Source: Naumovozyma dairenensis CBS 421 (lineage: Eukaryota > Ascomycota > Saccharomycetes > Saccharomycetales > Saccharomycetaceae). From it: 64,000 nt of DNA. Both the position numbers and the translations under genes were made by a program. Below, piece after piece: positions 10,534 through 20,700 of this stretch (positions within the stretch are counted from its first letter, which is position 1; every line of letters starts with the position of its first letter). Location: assembly GCF_000227115.2 (NCBI RefSeq), contig NC_016482.1, forward strand, positions 434,001 to 498,000. The letters are read 5' to 3'. The notes below the pieces were generated by a model. That model was given only the letters and a program-made list of their open reading frames with translations. It ran no database searches and was not told where the DNA came from.

Positions 10534-12156
10534 CCAATGTTCCCATACCCTGTTCTAAATCCACTGATGTATGTTCCACCTCCAAATCAACAACAGAATC
10601 CACAAGATTTTGTTGATTTCGAAAATGCACACAACTATTCTTATCATAGTGCTGGTGGCAGTGGAAGTGCTGGTAGTATTAATATTAATACTTTGAAAAA
10701 CAATAATACAAATCCATATTTAGATACATCAAATCATGTCAATAATAATATCTCCGCCATGATTCCAACAGACAACAATGCCAATATTAAACAAAAGAAC
10801 AATCATAATAAAAAAATTTCGGTTTTCAATCCTAAAAAGAATAATAAAAAATATCCATCCACATTTGATCAAATTCATAATAATAATAATAATAGTCCTG
10901 TAAATAGTAATAATAATAATAATAACAACAACAATGATAATACCAAAAATAACAAACAACAGTTAAATAAACTTCATATGAAATCAAACAGGATTAAAAA
11001 CAATACCGAACAAGAAGATAAGAACACCAATGCGACACAAACAAGCTATCATAGATCACCAATTTTAGAAGAATTAAGATCAAATCCAAATAAGATTAAT
11101 CTTACATTAAAGGATATCTTTGGTCACATATTAGAATTTTGTAGAGATCAATATGGTTCCAGATTTATTCAACATGAATTATCTATATGTTCCGAGTCAG
11201 AAAAGGAAATCATTTTTAATGAATTGAGAAATGAAGCATTGATCTTATCAAATGATGTATTTGGTAATTATGTCATTCAAAAATTCTTTGAATTTGGTTC
11301 CATAACTCAAAGAGATATTCTTGTGGAACAATTTAATGGTAAAATGAAAGAATTATCATTACAAATGTATGCATGTAGAGTGATTCAAAAAGCTTTAGAA
11401 TTTATTAAACCTGAACAAAGATTATCATTAGTATCAGAATTATCTGATTGTATTCTTATGACCATTAAAGATCAAAATGGGAATCATGTCATTCAAAAGG
11501 CAATAGAATATATCCCATTGAAATCATTACCATTCATTTTAAATTCATTGATTGGTCACATTTATCATTTGTCCACTCATTCTTACGGTTGTCGTGTCAT
11601 TCAAAGATTATTGGAATTCGGTTCTGATAAAGATCAATATATAATATTAAATGAATTAAAAGATTTTATCCCTTATTTGATTCAAGATCAATACGGTAAC
11701 TATGTCATTCAATATATCTTACAACAACATGAAGATAATGAAGCATCCAAAATTTGTCCATTAATGCTTGAAACAAAACAAGAAATTATTAAAATTGTTT
11801 CTAAAAATGTCGTTGAATTTTCAAAACATAAATTTGCATCAAACGTTGTGGAAAAATCAATAATTTATGGTAATGAATCACAAAGGAAATTAATTATTTC
11901 TAAGATTGTTCCAAGAGATAAAGAAAATGCAGAAAATTTAGAAGATAATTCTCCAATGATATTAATGATGAGAGATCAATTTGCCAATTATGTCGTACAG
12001 AAATTAGTCACCATTTCAGAAAATGAAGATAAAAAATTAATAGTAATTGCTATCAGAAGTTATTTAGATAAATTAAATCAATCAAATTCATTGGGTAATA
12101 GACATTTAGCAAGTATTGAAAAATTAGCTTCATTAGTTGAAACAGTTGAAATTTAA
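9013..12156 (+). CDS. PUF3: Pumilio-family RNA-binding protein Puf3
   Basis: Sequence-specific RNA-binding protein that, in S. cerevisiae, binds CNUGUANAUA elements in 3' UTRs of nuclear mRNAs for mitochondrial proteins and controls their decay and translation. The 1047-residue protein is longer than the S. cerevisiae protein (879 residues). Residues 1 to about 680 are disordered, with many Asn runs (the first is 11 Asn near residue 14), Gln runs and Ser runs. The C-terminal Pumilio domain, about residues 690-1040, shows the repeated core of Tyr/Phe-Gly-X-X-Val-Ile-Gln: SRFIQ, GNYVIQKFF, CRVIQKAL, GNHVIQKAI, CRVIQRLL, GNYVIQYIL, ASNVVEKSI and ANYVVQKLV, eight repeats in all. The start ATG opens a continuous frame. 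The gene is divergent from YEH1 and convergent with EMC6, as in the YLL block of S. cerevisiae. Confidence 0.95.
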
Positions 12157-12233
12157 CCTATACGAGAATCGTTTTCATTTCGTTTCATTTCATTCTTTTT
12201 TATCTAAACTAAACAAAAGATTTTTTCTAAAAC

Positions 12234-12241
12234 TGTAAATA
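12234..12241 (+). promoter_or_regulatory. Puf3-type core motif in the PUF3 3' UTR
   Basis: TGTAAATA, 77 bases after the PUF3 stop codon. It lacks the preferred C two bases upstream (A is there instead), so it is weaker than the motifs after the mitochondrial genes in this window. Possible self-binding is speculative. Confidence 0.3.
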
Positions 12242-12355
12242 TATACATAATAAAATATTTCAATATCTTTTTTCATATTATATTATATTATATTATTTTT
12301 TAATATGCTAGAATATATATATAATCGTAAAGGCTGTCCAAGCTACAAGCGCCCC

Positions 12356-12688
12356 TCATCCAACTAATGCGTACGAGAAAGTCCAAGCCATAACAAACCC
12401 CATAAGCTCTCTAAAGAACGATTCCAAAAAGATATCCTGTATGGGGCTCATAAAATATTTAGCTGGTTTCCCATGACAAATCCACATAAGGAATAAAGAA
12501 CAAACGAAAACATAACTTAATACAAACATATAAAACCCATTCATTGATTCTAATTGTAATATCCCGGAACAAAGTCCAAATATTAAAGTGGTACTATCTT
12601 GAAGGAAAAGTAATGTTTTCTTGTTTTCCATGACATTGGGCATCGAGTTTAGCTTGGAGAATGCATCTTCTTCTTGTTGTGTGACCAT
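12356..12688 (-). CDS. EMC6: ER membrane protein complex subunit 6
   Basis: Small subunit of the conserved ER membrane protein complex, which inserts tail-anchored and multi-span proteins and supports their folding. The 110-residue product (S. cerevisiae about 108) has a short hydrophilic N-terminus, then hydrophobic segments at about residues 28-45, 50-70 and 88-108, consistent with the three-helix topology of the family. The start ATG at 12686-12688 gives the full-length protein. It converges on PUF3 and diverges from HGH1. In S. cerevisiae the next gene after EMC6 is BPT1; here it is HGH1, so a rearrangement breakpoint lies between 12.7 and 13.1 kb. Confidence 0.92.
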   Translation of the reverse strand: MVTQQEEDAFSKLNSMPNVMENKKTLLFLQDSTTLIFGLCSGILQLESMNGFYMFVLSYVFVCSLFLMWICHGKPAKYFMSPIQDIFLESFFRELMGFVMAWTFSYALVG

Positions 12689-13146
12689 TATGCGTGCGTG
12701 CGTGGAGTTTGATGCGTTATCCTTTTGTTTCTCTGCTACAGTGGTTTCAATATCCTTGAATGAGTGGTTGCAATTGGTCCTCTTAGTTTGGATCTATATC
12801 CAATAGCGTGCACCAGTTCCACATCACAATACTAGTCTATTGTATTGTATTGTATTCTATATTACTTATGAACACCTTCAAATCCAATATACCCATCCTT
12901 GGCTAATTCCACGGATAATAATAATTTTTTAAAAATATAATTTTACACGTGACCGGAAGCGTCAACTTGAATAATTGTTCCATGGACTTCTCGAAGAAAA
13001 ATATTGAAAAATTTGGTAGTTTTTAGCTTTGCACCAGATATAAGAAGAAAGTAAATCATTCCATATCAGCTCATCGCATCGAATTGTTATTCATTAGAAC
13101 ATTAGCCAAAGCATCAAATATACCCACTTCAGACAACCCACCGAAT
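12689..13146. promoter_or_regulatory. EMC6/HGH1 divergent promoter with RRPE, PAC and Cbf1-like sites
   Basis: A 458-base spacer. On the HGH1 side it holds CACGTGAC at 12946-12953 (Cbf1 type), TGAAAAATTT at 13005-13014 (RRPE type) and CTCATCGC at 13070-13077 (reverse complement of the PAC core GCGATGAG). RRPE followed by PAC is the classic arrangement in front of ribosome-biogenesis genes, which suits a factor serving translation. The spacer also contains an evolutionary breakpoint. Confidence 0.55.
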
Positions 13147-14310
13147 ATGCCCACGCAACTAGAAGAATTAGTTTCATTCCTTCATTCTCCTCAACCAGCA
13201 GTAGTCCAAATTGCCCTAGATAACTTGGTAGGGTTCAGCAGTGGACCCAATGCACAAATCTTCAAATATGACAACTATCAAGCCATCAAAGATTTAAAAA
13301 AGCTTTCTCAAGAAAAATCCAAAATTTTAGTACAACAATCTATCACCATCTTGGCAAATTTGTCTGATGATGGTATAATGAGAAATTTGATTGTTTCTGA
13401 TTTGGAATATTTGAAATATCTGACTTGGAAAATTTGTGATTTGGAAAACACATCTGCAGATATCATGTGTATTCTATTGAGTAATCTAGCTAAGGATGAT
13501 GCTATTAAGAATGTCTTTGATATAATTGCTACAGAGGAGAATATTAAGGTCTTAAACAAGGATGTGTTTAAGAGTAAACGCGTCATTGATTGTTTGATGG
13601 ATTGTTTTGTCATGGGGTATGATAGGAAATTGAACAAGTTTGCTAATTTCGATTATTTGGCATTTTTCTTCGCTGATCTTTCGAGGTTTAAGATTGGTAG
13701 GAATTATTTCGTTAATGAACAAGAATATGATCATGTGGTTCCAATTTCTAAATTGTTAGTCTTTACGGAGAAATATGATAATAAGACTAGAAGAGAAGGT
13801 GTAGCTTCTACTATTAAGAATTCATTATTTGATTCGGAACATCATGTGGAATTGTTGAGTGATGAAAATATTAATTTATTACCTTATATTCTGTTACCGA
13901 TTACTAGTTATAAGGATTCCGAGATTGATGAAGAAGATATGTTTAATTTACCTGATGAATTACAATTATTACCTGAAGATAAGACAAGAGACCCAATAAA
14001 TTCAATCATTTGTGCCCATTTGGAGAGTATATTGCTATTGTGTTCCACAAAGAGTTCAAGAGAATATTTAAGAAGTAAATCGGTTTATCCTTTAGTCAGA
14101 GAATTACATAAAAGTGTTGAAGATGAAGATATTGGTGAACTATGTTATAGAATCGTTAACACTTTAATGAGAGGTGATCCTGCAGAACAAGTGGAGGAAA
14201 TACTATCAAAAGATATTGAAGATGAAAATGAAGACGAAAACGATAAAAAAGCCGAAGACGAAGACGAAGATGACGATGACGATGACGATGAGATTGTTGA
14301 AGTAGTATAG
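13147..14310 (+). CDS. HGH1: Hgh1, folding factor for elongation factor eEF2
   Basis: Armadillo/HEAT-type adaptor that works with the TRiC chaperonin and Hsp90 in folding of translation elongation factor eEF2. The open frame extends upstream to 13084 but has no ATG there; the first ATG is at 13147 and gives [19 protein letters not shown], which aligns with the S. cerevisiae N-terminus. The product is 387 residues (S. cerevisiae 394). Strong matches to my memory of the family include [34 protein letters not shown] and [18 protein letters not shown]. The C-terminus is an acidic Glu/Asp tract ending EIVEVV. The gene converges on TFG1, as in S. cerevisiae (YGR187C/YGR186W), but BUB1 is not the other neighbour. 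Confidence 0.96.
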   Translation: MPTQLEELVSFLHSPQPAVVQIALDNLVGFSSGPNAQIFKYDNYQAIKDLKKLSQEKSKILVQQSITILANLSDDGIMRNLIVSDLEYLKYLTWKICDLENTSADIMCILLSNLAKDDAIKNVFDIIATEENIKVLNKDVFKSKRVIDCLMDCFVMGYDRKLNKFANFDYLAFFFADLSRFKIGRNYFVNEQEYDHVVPISKLLVFTEKYDNKTRREGVASTIKNSLFDSEHHVELLSDENINLLPYILLPITSYKDSEIDEEDMFNLPDELQLLPEDKTRDPINSIICAHLESILLLCSTKSSREYLRSKSVYPLVRELHKSVEDEDIGELCYRIVNTLMRGDPAEQVEEILSKDIEDENEDENDKKAEDEDEDDDDDDDEIVEVV

Positions 14311-14479
14311 CATGCAAAATTTTGATATTTGCCCATAATTTTTTCTTATTTATTGATTTTTTTTGTATTATATTTGGATCTTATATATTTATATAGATAG
14401 AATAAGACATATAACCTAAAACATTATTTCTTGCCTTATATCAAGATAATAAATAGAGCTGCAACAATGTGTCTCCCCA

Positions 14480-16807
14480 TTATTTCTTCAATTCCATGTG
14501 TTCATTGTCAACCTTTCTACACAATTTTTTCACTATAGCAAACATCAATTTTTTGTTTTCTGGACCTGGATATTTCTTCCTAATTGTCTTCCCAAAATCT
14601 TTAACATTAACTTTACCATCACCAATTGCTGCAATTATATCTGCTTCTGTAATTAGCGGTATAGCTGTGCTATTATCAGCAGAAAATTCAGTTTTGACTT
14701 TCTTCGAAAGAGGTTCCTCATTTTCACCTTCTTGTTTCATTATTGTTGGAGTTGGGCTACTTGGTGCAGTTGCCAAACGAGGATTATTATTTATTTCTTG
14801 CTTAACGCCAATCTCACTCGTGGTGCTCTCTTCGGGAGTTGGTTCTTGTCTCTTACGTTTAGGAGCATTTGGATTCCATTCACCCTGAGGGAAGTTCTTT
14901 AAAATCTTCTTGTCACCTTGTAAAACAACTACACAATCATTGATACTTTTGACTTTGAGTTTTGGTTGTTTAGGGATATTATTCGCGCTGGGTGATTTCT
15001 GTTTCCTTGGAGACGATTTTTTGGACAAGGATCCCTTGTCCACTTCCTCCTTTTTAATTTTCTTTTCATCCTCCTCCTTTATTTCTGTTTCAGATTCTGA
15101 TAAATATGGATTGATTTCTTCATCATCGGATGAATACAACGCAGCCAATTCCGTCTTTTGCAAAGCCTTCTTAATTCTTTCACCTTCTACATCAATCTTC
15201 TTTTTAGAAAATAGATCATCTTCATCATCATCAGGAATTATCTCATCATCACGCAACCCCATTGCGTTTGCTTGTAACATTTCCCTCTTAATACGTTGTT
15301 CAGATTCTTTATTTTCTTGTTCATTACCGTCAATGATTGGTGCCTCTTCATCATCGTCAAATTCTTCATCATAATCTAATTCAATTTCTGAATTATCATC
15401 ATGAGCTTCATCCTCATCTCCAGCATTAGAAACAGCTTTCAGTCTTCTTTTCGTTCTATCATATCTTGTGGTAGTGGTACCAATATTATCCAAATGTTTC
15501 ATTAACCAACGGGGGACTTCCCCACTCTTCTTATCCATTCTCTTTTCAGCTTCTTCAATAGTCAAGGTAGCATATTTATTTCTAGCAGTAAACTTATAAA
15601 CTTTATCTGCAGGAATCATGGTAAAACTTCCGTCATCTTCCACACTTAACATCACATAAGAATCTGAATTCCCAGCTTCATATGACCCAACCCAAGTATT
15701 ATACCCATCATAATCTTCCATCACCCATGGATAGAATTCTTCGAATCTTAATTTCTTAGCATTTTCATCTAACACTTTCAATTGACGTGTTTTCCTCCTT
15801 GAATTTCCTCTTTTGGAACGACCACCACCGTCTGGTGCCACGTCAGCTAATGGGTCCGTTGTCCCTGGCTCAAAAGTGGTATTTAAATCTTCTTGACCGT
15901 CATATTTCACCATACCTACTTTAGTTGGATCCTCTGCTATACCTGCTTCTTCTAACTGTGTTACTAATTTCACTGGTTGTTCTGGCATACCTTGTTGTTG
16001 AGGATTTTTCGCAGATGATTGTGTGTTTGTTGCGTTTAATGGAGTAGGAGTAGGTGTTGGGGTTGTAGTGGAAAGTAGGTTTGTAGTATTTGAATCAGAT
16101 GTAATTGCTGTTGCTGTCGTCGTCGTCGTCATCGTCGTAGATGGAGTTGAAGCGATTGTTGCATTTATTGGAGTTCCTGCTGTAGAGAGCAACGGTTGGT
16201 TTTTCCCAGCGGATGTTGGTACAAAGTTTCCTTGTTGTTGCCCTTGCTGTTGTTGTTGAGTTTTCTTGTAGTCAGCGATTTCTTTTTGTCTCTGAACGAT
16301 TTCAGCTCTTGTTAACTGAAATTGTAAATTTCTGGTATCCTTTCTATGTAATCTGATTGGTAAATGGAATGATTCATTTGGATTGATTTTCTTTTTGCTT
16401 TGAAACTTTAAAAGATGTGTTCTCATATTTTCCAAATCATCCTTTGAGATGGCTCTCAAGGGAAATTCATTGAATTGTTCTTCAACTTCATCGTCTTTCT
16501 TGGTATTGTTCGTCATATTCGCAGTAATATTGCCTTCAGATTTAACTTTAACGGAGCCGTCGGGAGTTGATCCCATAGTATCGGTAGTTCCAGATAGTAA
16601 TTCTTCTTCTCTTTTGGCGATCAATTCAGGATCATCTTTTTTCACTATTGGTCTATTTTTCCCATTGAATCTTGATCTCAGGAAGTTCCTTTTCAATCTA
16701 TCTCTCTTAATAAATGGAGATTTATCTGTACCACCACCTCCACCGGCTGTATCTGTACGATTTCTACCTGCTAGACCAGTCCCGTTCCTATTACTGGTAT
16801 TATTCAT
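14480..16807 (-). CDS. TFG1: TFIIF largest subunit Tfg1
   Basis: Largest subunit (RAP74-like) of general transcription factor TFIIF, which binds RNA polymerase II in the preinitiation complex. The 775-residue protein is close to the family length (735 in S. cerevisiae). Residues 1-60 are basic and Gly/Asn-rich. The conserved N-terminal dimerisation half spans about residues 115-180 and 340-440 (FEEFYPWVMEDYDGYNTWVG, SYVMLSVEDDGSFTMIP), interrupted by a Gln/Thr-rich insert at about 180-330. An acidic charged middle follows. A winged-helix domain closes the protein at about 715-770 (ADIIAAIGDGKVNVKDFG). TYS1, which separates TFG1 from UBR1 in S. cerevisiae, is missing here. Confidence 0.96.
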   Translation of the reverse strand: MNNTSNRNGTGLAGRNRTDTAGGGGGTDKSPFIKRDRLKRNFLRSRFNGKNRPIVKKDDPELIAKREEELLSGTTDTMGSTPDGSVKVKSEGNITANMTNNTKKDDEVEEQFNEFPLRAISKDDLENMRTHLLKFQSKKKINPNESFHLPIRLHRKDTRNLQFQLTRAEIVQRQKEIADYKKTQQQQQGQQQGNFVPTSAGKNQPLLSTAGTPINATIASTPSTTMTTTTTATAITSDSNTTNLLSTTTPTPTPTPLNATNTQSSAKNPQQQGMPEQPVKLVTQLEEAGIAEDPTKVGMVKYDGQEDLNTTFEPGTTDPLADVAPDGGGRSKRGNSRRKTRQLKVLDENAKKLRFEEFYPWVMEDYDGYNTWVGSYEAGNSDSYVMLSVEDDGSFTMIPADKVYKFTARNKYATLTIEEAEKRMDKKSGEVPRWLMKHLDNIGTTTTRYDRTKRRLKAVSNAGDEDEAHDDNSEIELDYDEEFDDDEEAPIIDGNEQENKESEQRIKREMLQANAMGLRDDEIIPDDDEDDLFSKKKIDVEGERIKKALQKTELAALYSSDDEEINPYLSESETEIKEEDEKKIKKEEVDKGSLSKKSSPRKQKSPSANNIPKQPKLKVKSINDCVVVLQGDKKILKNFPQGEWNPNAPKRKRQEPTPEESTTSEIGVKQEINNNPRLATAPSSPTPTIMKQEGENEEPLSKKVKTEFSADNSTAIPLITEADIIAAIGDGKVNVKDFGKTIRKKYPGPENKKLMFAIVKKLCRKVDNEHMELKK

Positions 16808-17714
16808 AGACGTGAATTATTTGTATAAGTTTTTCTTCTTATAAGGTATCAGAAAACGATGTATGATCGACAGAAAAAGGAATACCGAACTAACGATCTA
16901 AATATAGACTGTAAAGAGTTACGTGGGTAATTAGTTCGTAGGCTAAAATCCCTTGGTTCTGTATGGATATAGATGTCGACGTCCTAGATGTCTCTTTCAT
17001 ATCCTGGCTATTTCTTTCTTATATTTGACGACTATACTATACCTAATAGAAATATATCCTTTAAAAAATTGTGAAAATTTTGTCGTTACCAATGATATAT
17101 TTCTATCCTCCATCAAACCTTCCAATCACGTGCCAAATAACAAATGTGTTACCCTGATAAACCCTGTTTGTGGTTACCCGCTCTTGCCCAGAAAATAAAT
17201 AGTAAGAGAAAGAAACGGACGGACATGCCTCTCCGTGGAAATCTCACGTACTCAAGTAGATGGTAGATGGCGTCTAACTGAGTGAGTACTGGTAGAAATC
17301 TCATTTTCTGCTTCCTGCTAGGAATCTTGAAATGCGTTTATAGTGAACAGCGTACTCTGTCTATAATCTAATCATAAGTTAAGGTGGCGCTTTTGTTTAT
17401 CTCTCCTTCTCCAGTACTACAGATAGAAGAAGTAATAACTTACAAGCCCTTGTTAACTTATCACATCAGTTCGTTTTCTTTAGTATCCGGGTTAAGTTGC
17501 TAAGTTTCTTGTTATTATCCGTGCTTATCACTATACTGCAGGTACCCTGAAGTGGCAAAACGTTAGCTACCTGTTCCATTATATCATAACAACTAGCTTT
17601 TAGAAATATAAAGGTCTACTAATAATAGAAGATTTGTTCTAAAATCCGTTATCCAGGAAGATACCAAGACCTTATTACTAAACATTTTGAGCAAACAACG
17701 TCCTGTGAAGCATA
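16808..17714. promoter_or_regulatory. TFG1/UBR1 divergent control region
   Basis: A 907-base spacer where S. cerevisiae has TYS1; no tyrosyl-tRNA synthetase remnant is evident. Sites seen: ATCACGTG at 17125-17132 (Cbf1 type), TTACCCG at 17174-17180 (Reb1 type), and AGTGGCAAA at 17551-17559, one base from the Rpn4 proteasome-associated element GGTGGCAAA and 155 bases before the UBR1 start. Rpn4 control would link UBR1 with proteasome genes, but this is inferred from sequence only. Confidence 0.5.
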
Positions 17715-20700
17715 ATGTCAGAATCAACAGAAAACACTTACGATTTGAAAAGACTCCTTCAATCCATCCATCTATTACCATTTTTTCAAAGACCAAGAGG
17801 TCCTACACATAGAGTTGAAATGGATCATATCCTGAAAAAACTGGTCTTTAACATTCTTTATTTTTCTATTACTGATAATGGTAAATATTTGAAAGACTTG
17901 TTCCAATTTAAGATCGACTATTTGGAACATCAACAGCAAGGGAAGAAGGGAAACAAGAAAAAAAATAAAGATAAGAATATGAGTTTGGCTGATGCTATCT
18001 CTACTCCATCTGAATTTGAACAAGATGCTGCTGGAAACGATAATGATGATAATGGTGATACTGAGGAAGACAATGACGTCCGTAAATTTGAATTATCATT
18101 ACCAAAGACTATGGAAGATATTGTGCAAGATTTAGACCATAACTCTGACGATGATGAAGCAGATGTTTTCGCTGATGATTATAAAGCACCAGACGATTAT
18201 AAAGATAGAACGTTCCCTAAATTGACTGATTTTTATAAACTGTCTCCATCAATTCTATCATTTGCTACCACTACATCCGCTAAGAATAATAGTCACAAGG
18301 GCAGAAATTGTGGTAAAAAGTTTAAAGTTGGGGAACCTTTATATAGATGTAAGGAATGTGGCTATGATGATACTTGCGTTCTTTGTATCAATTGTTTCAA
18401 TCCAGATGAACATGAAAATCATCATGTATATACAGATATTTGTCACGATTTTACAAGTGGGATATGTGATTGTGGAGATGCTGAAGCTTGGAATACAACG
18501 CTCCATTGTAAAGCTGATCAAATTCCAAACCATAGCGATGATCAAATGGATATTGATAGTGATTCAAACGAAGATATCTTCCGAAATCCGGAACTGCAAG
18601 AAAAGTTTAAACATACCTTATCAGAATCATTCGATTATTTCATTGATCTATTTAGTCAAAATATTGAACCATTGACAACATTTACTAAGGATATCAATTT
18701 AAAATTAAGAGAATTGACTCAAGATGAAAAGTATGTGGCAAGAGCTAGATTTATGAGAGCTTTGGCCTATAAGAATCCATATATTGAAAGACAACATTTA
18801 CCAACTGAAGCTGAAGAAGGAGAAATAACTTTTTCAAAAGCAATTGATCCTAAAGATTATGCCGTCATTATTTATAATGATGAATTTCATAATTATTCTC
18901 AAGCAACAATGGCGTTAAGACAAGGTGTCCCTGATAATATTCATATAGATTTATTGACCTCTAAAGTAGATAGTGAAGGTAGGGCAATGTTGAAATGTTC
19001 AGATAAAATGAGTGCATTAATTGAAGGATTTTTCGCTGTTCAGACAAATGGGTTAAGTGCAACTCTTACTTCATGGACAGAATATATTCATCAAGAAGTG
19101 TGTAAATATATTGTTATGTGGTTAAACCATTGTTTATCGTTACCGTTACCTAACTTCCAAAATGTATTCAGAGAGTCCCTGGGTGAAATACTATGTTCTA
19201 CGTATGAAGGAGCTTCCACCGCCGTAGATATCCTACCAATTGTTCAAGAATACTTCCCCAATAAATTGAATGAAAATGATCCCTATAGATATGTAGATGC
19301 ATCTCTGTTCGCTCCTAATAATAAAATACCATTAGGTCATCATAAAGATCTACCTGATTCAAGTATAGATTCCATATCATCAGTTTTAAACGTTCTGACG
19401 AAAGTGGAATCAAGAACATACTCAAATACAAGATTACAACATATACTGTATTTAGATAACAGATATTGGAAAAGATTGAGAAAGGATCTTCAAAATGTTA
19501 TAATACCCACACTAGCATCAAGTATCAAATACAAACCAATCTTTAGTCAACAAGTGGTGGAAATATTTAATCATATTACCAGATCAGTAGCATATATGGA
19601 TAGAGAACCTCAATTGACAGCATTAAGAGAATGTGTAGTTCAACTATTTACATGTCCAACTAATGCTCAAATGATTTTCCGAGATGGGAATTTTATTGAT
19701 ATAATATGGTCAATTATTGACATTTTCGTTGAATTTTGTAAAGTAGAAAATGGTACATTGATATGGCAAAGAGTTCAAAAGAGTAATCCTTCAAAAAGTT
19801 ATACAATCGCATTTAAACAAGGTTTATACATAGTGGAAACTTTATTGAGTAAAATCAATGATCCAAATATTATTTTAAAACCAAAAGAATTTATCTCCAT
19901 TGTTACACTTTGTAAAATCTTCAATAGTGCATGGAAAATTAAAAGGAAAGAAGGTGAACATGTCCTTCATGAAGATCAACATTTCATCCCATATTTAGAA
20001 TACACTACTACCATATACAGCATCGTTCAAACCGTTGAGAAATTATTAGAAGACTCAAAGCATTCCATCGATCAAAATCTGTTACTTAATGCTATTCATT
20101 TGATGACTACATTCTTAGGCCATAAATCATTGGTATATAAATTGGTTTTCGATTCTCATGAAATCATAAAATTTACTGTAAGTAATGAAAGAGTAGCCTT
20201 TATGCATCCAGTCCATACATTGTTCTCGTTTTTAATTGAAAAGGTCCCATTACTAGAATCCAATAAAATTATTTATCAAGATTGTACAGATTTTCTCAAG
20301 ATTTCCGATTTCGCACTAAGATCAGTAGTTCTGTGCTCTCAGATTGATGTTGGGTTTTGGGTAAGAAACGGTATGTCCGTCTTGCACCAAGCTTCATATT
20401 ATAAAAATAACCCAGAATTGAACTCATACTCAAGAGACATTCATTTGAATCAACTGGCATTCCTTTGGGAAACTGATGACATGCCAAGAGTCATTTATAA
20501 CATGTTAGATAGATGGGAACTATTAGATTGGTTTAATGGTGAAGTAGAATATGCTAACACAGTTTATCGTGATAAGATTTCATTAATGATCCAGCAATTC
20601 ATCTCATTCAATTACCAAGTTTTAACAGAAAGACAATTTTTCAAAAAATTCGCAACTGCTGAAGAAAGGGTATTGTATCAAATTAAGAATGCCATCATTT

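Noticed and set aside
12946..12953. CACGTGAC as a centromere CDEI box
   Set aside because: The adjacent A+T stretch is only about 35 bases and no CDEIII-like TTTCCGAA follows; it is better read as a Cbf1 promoter site.
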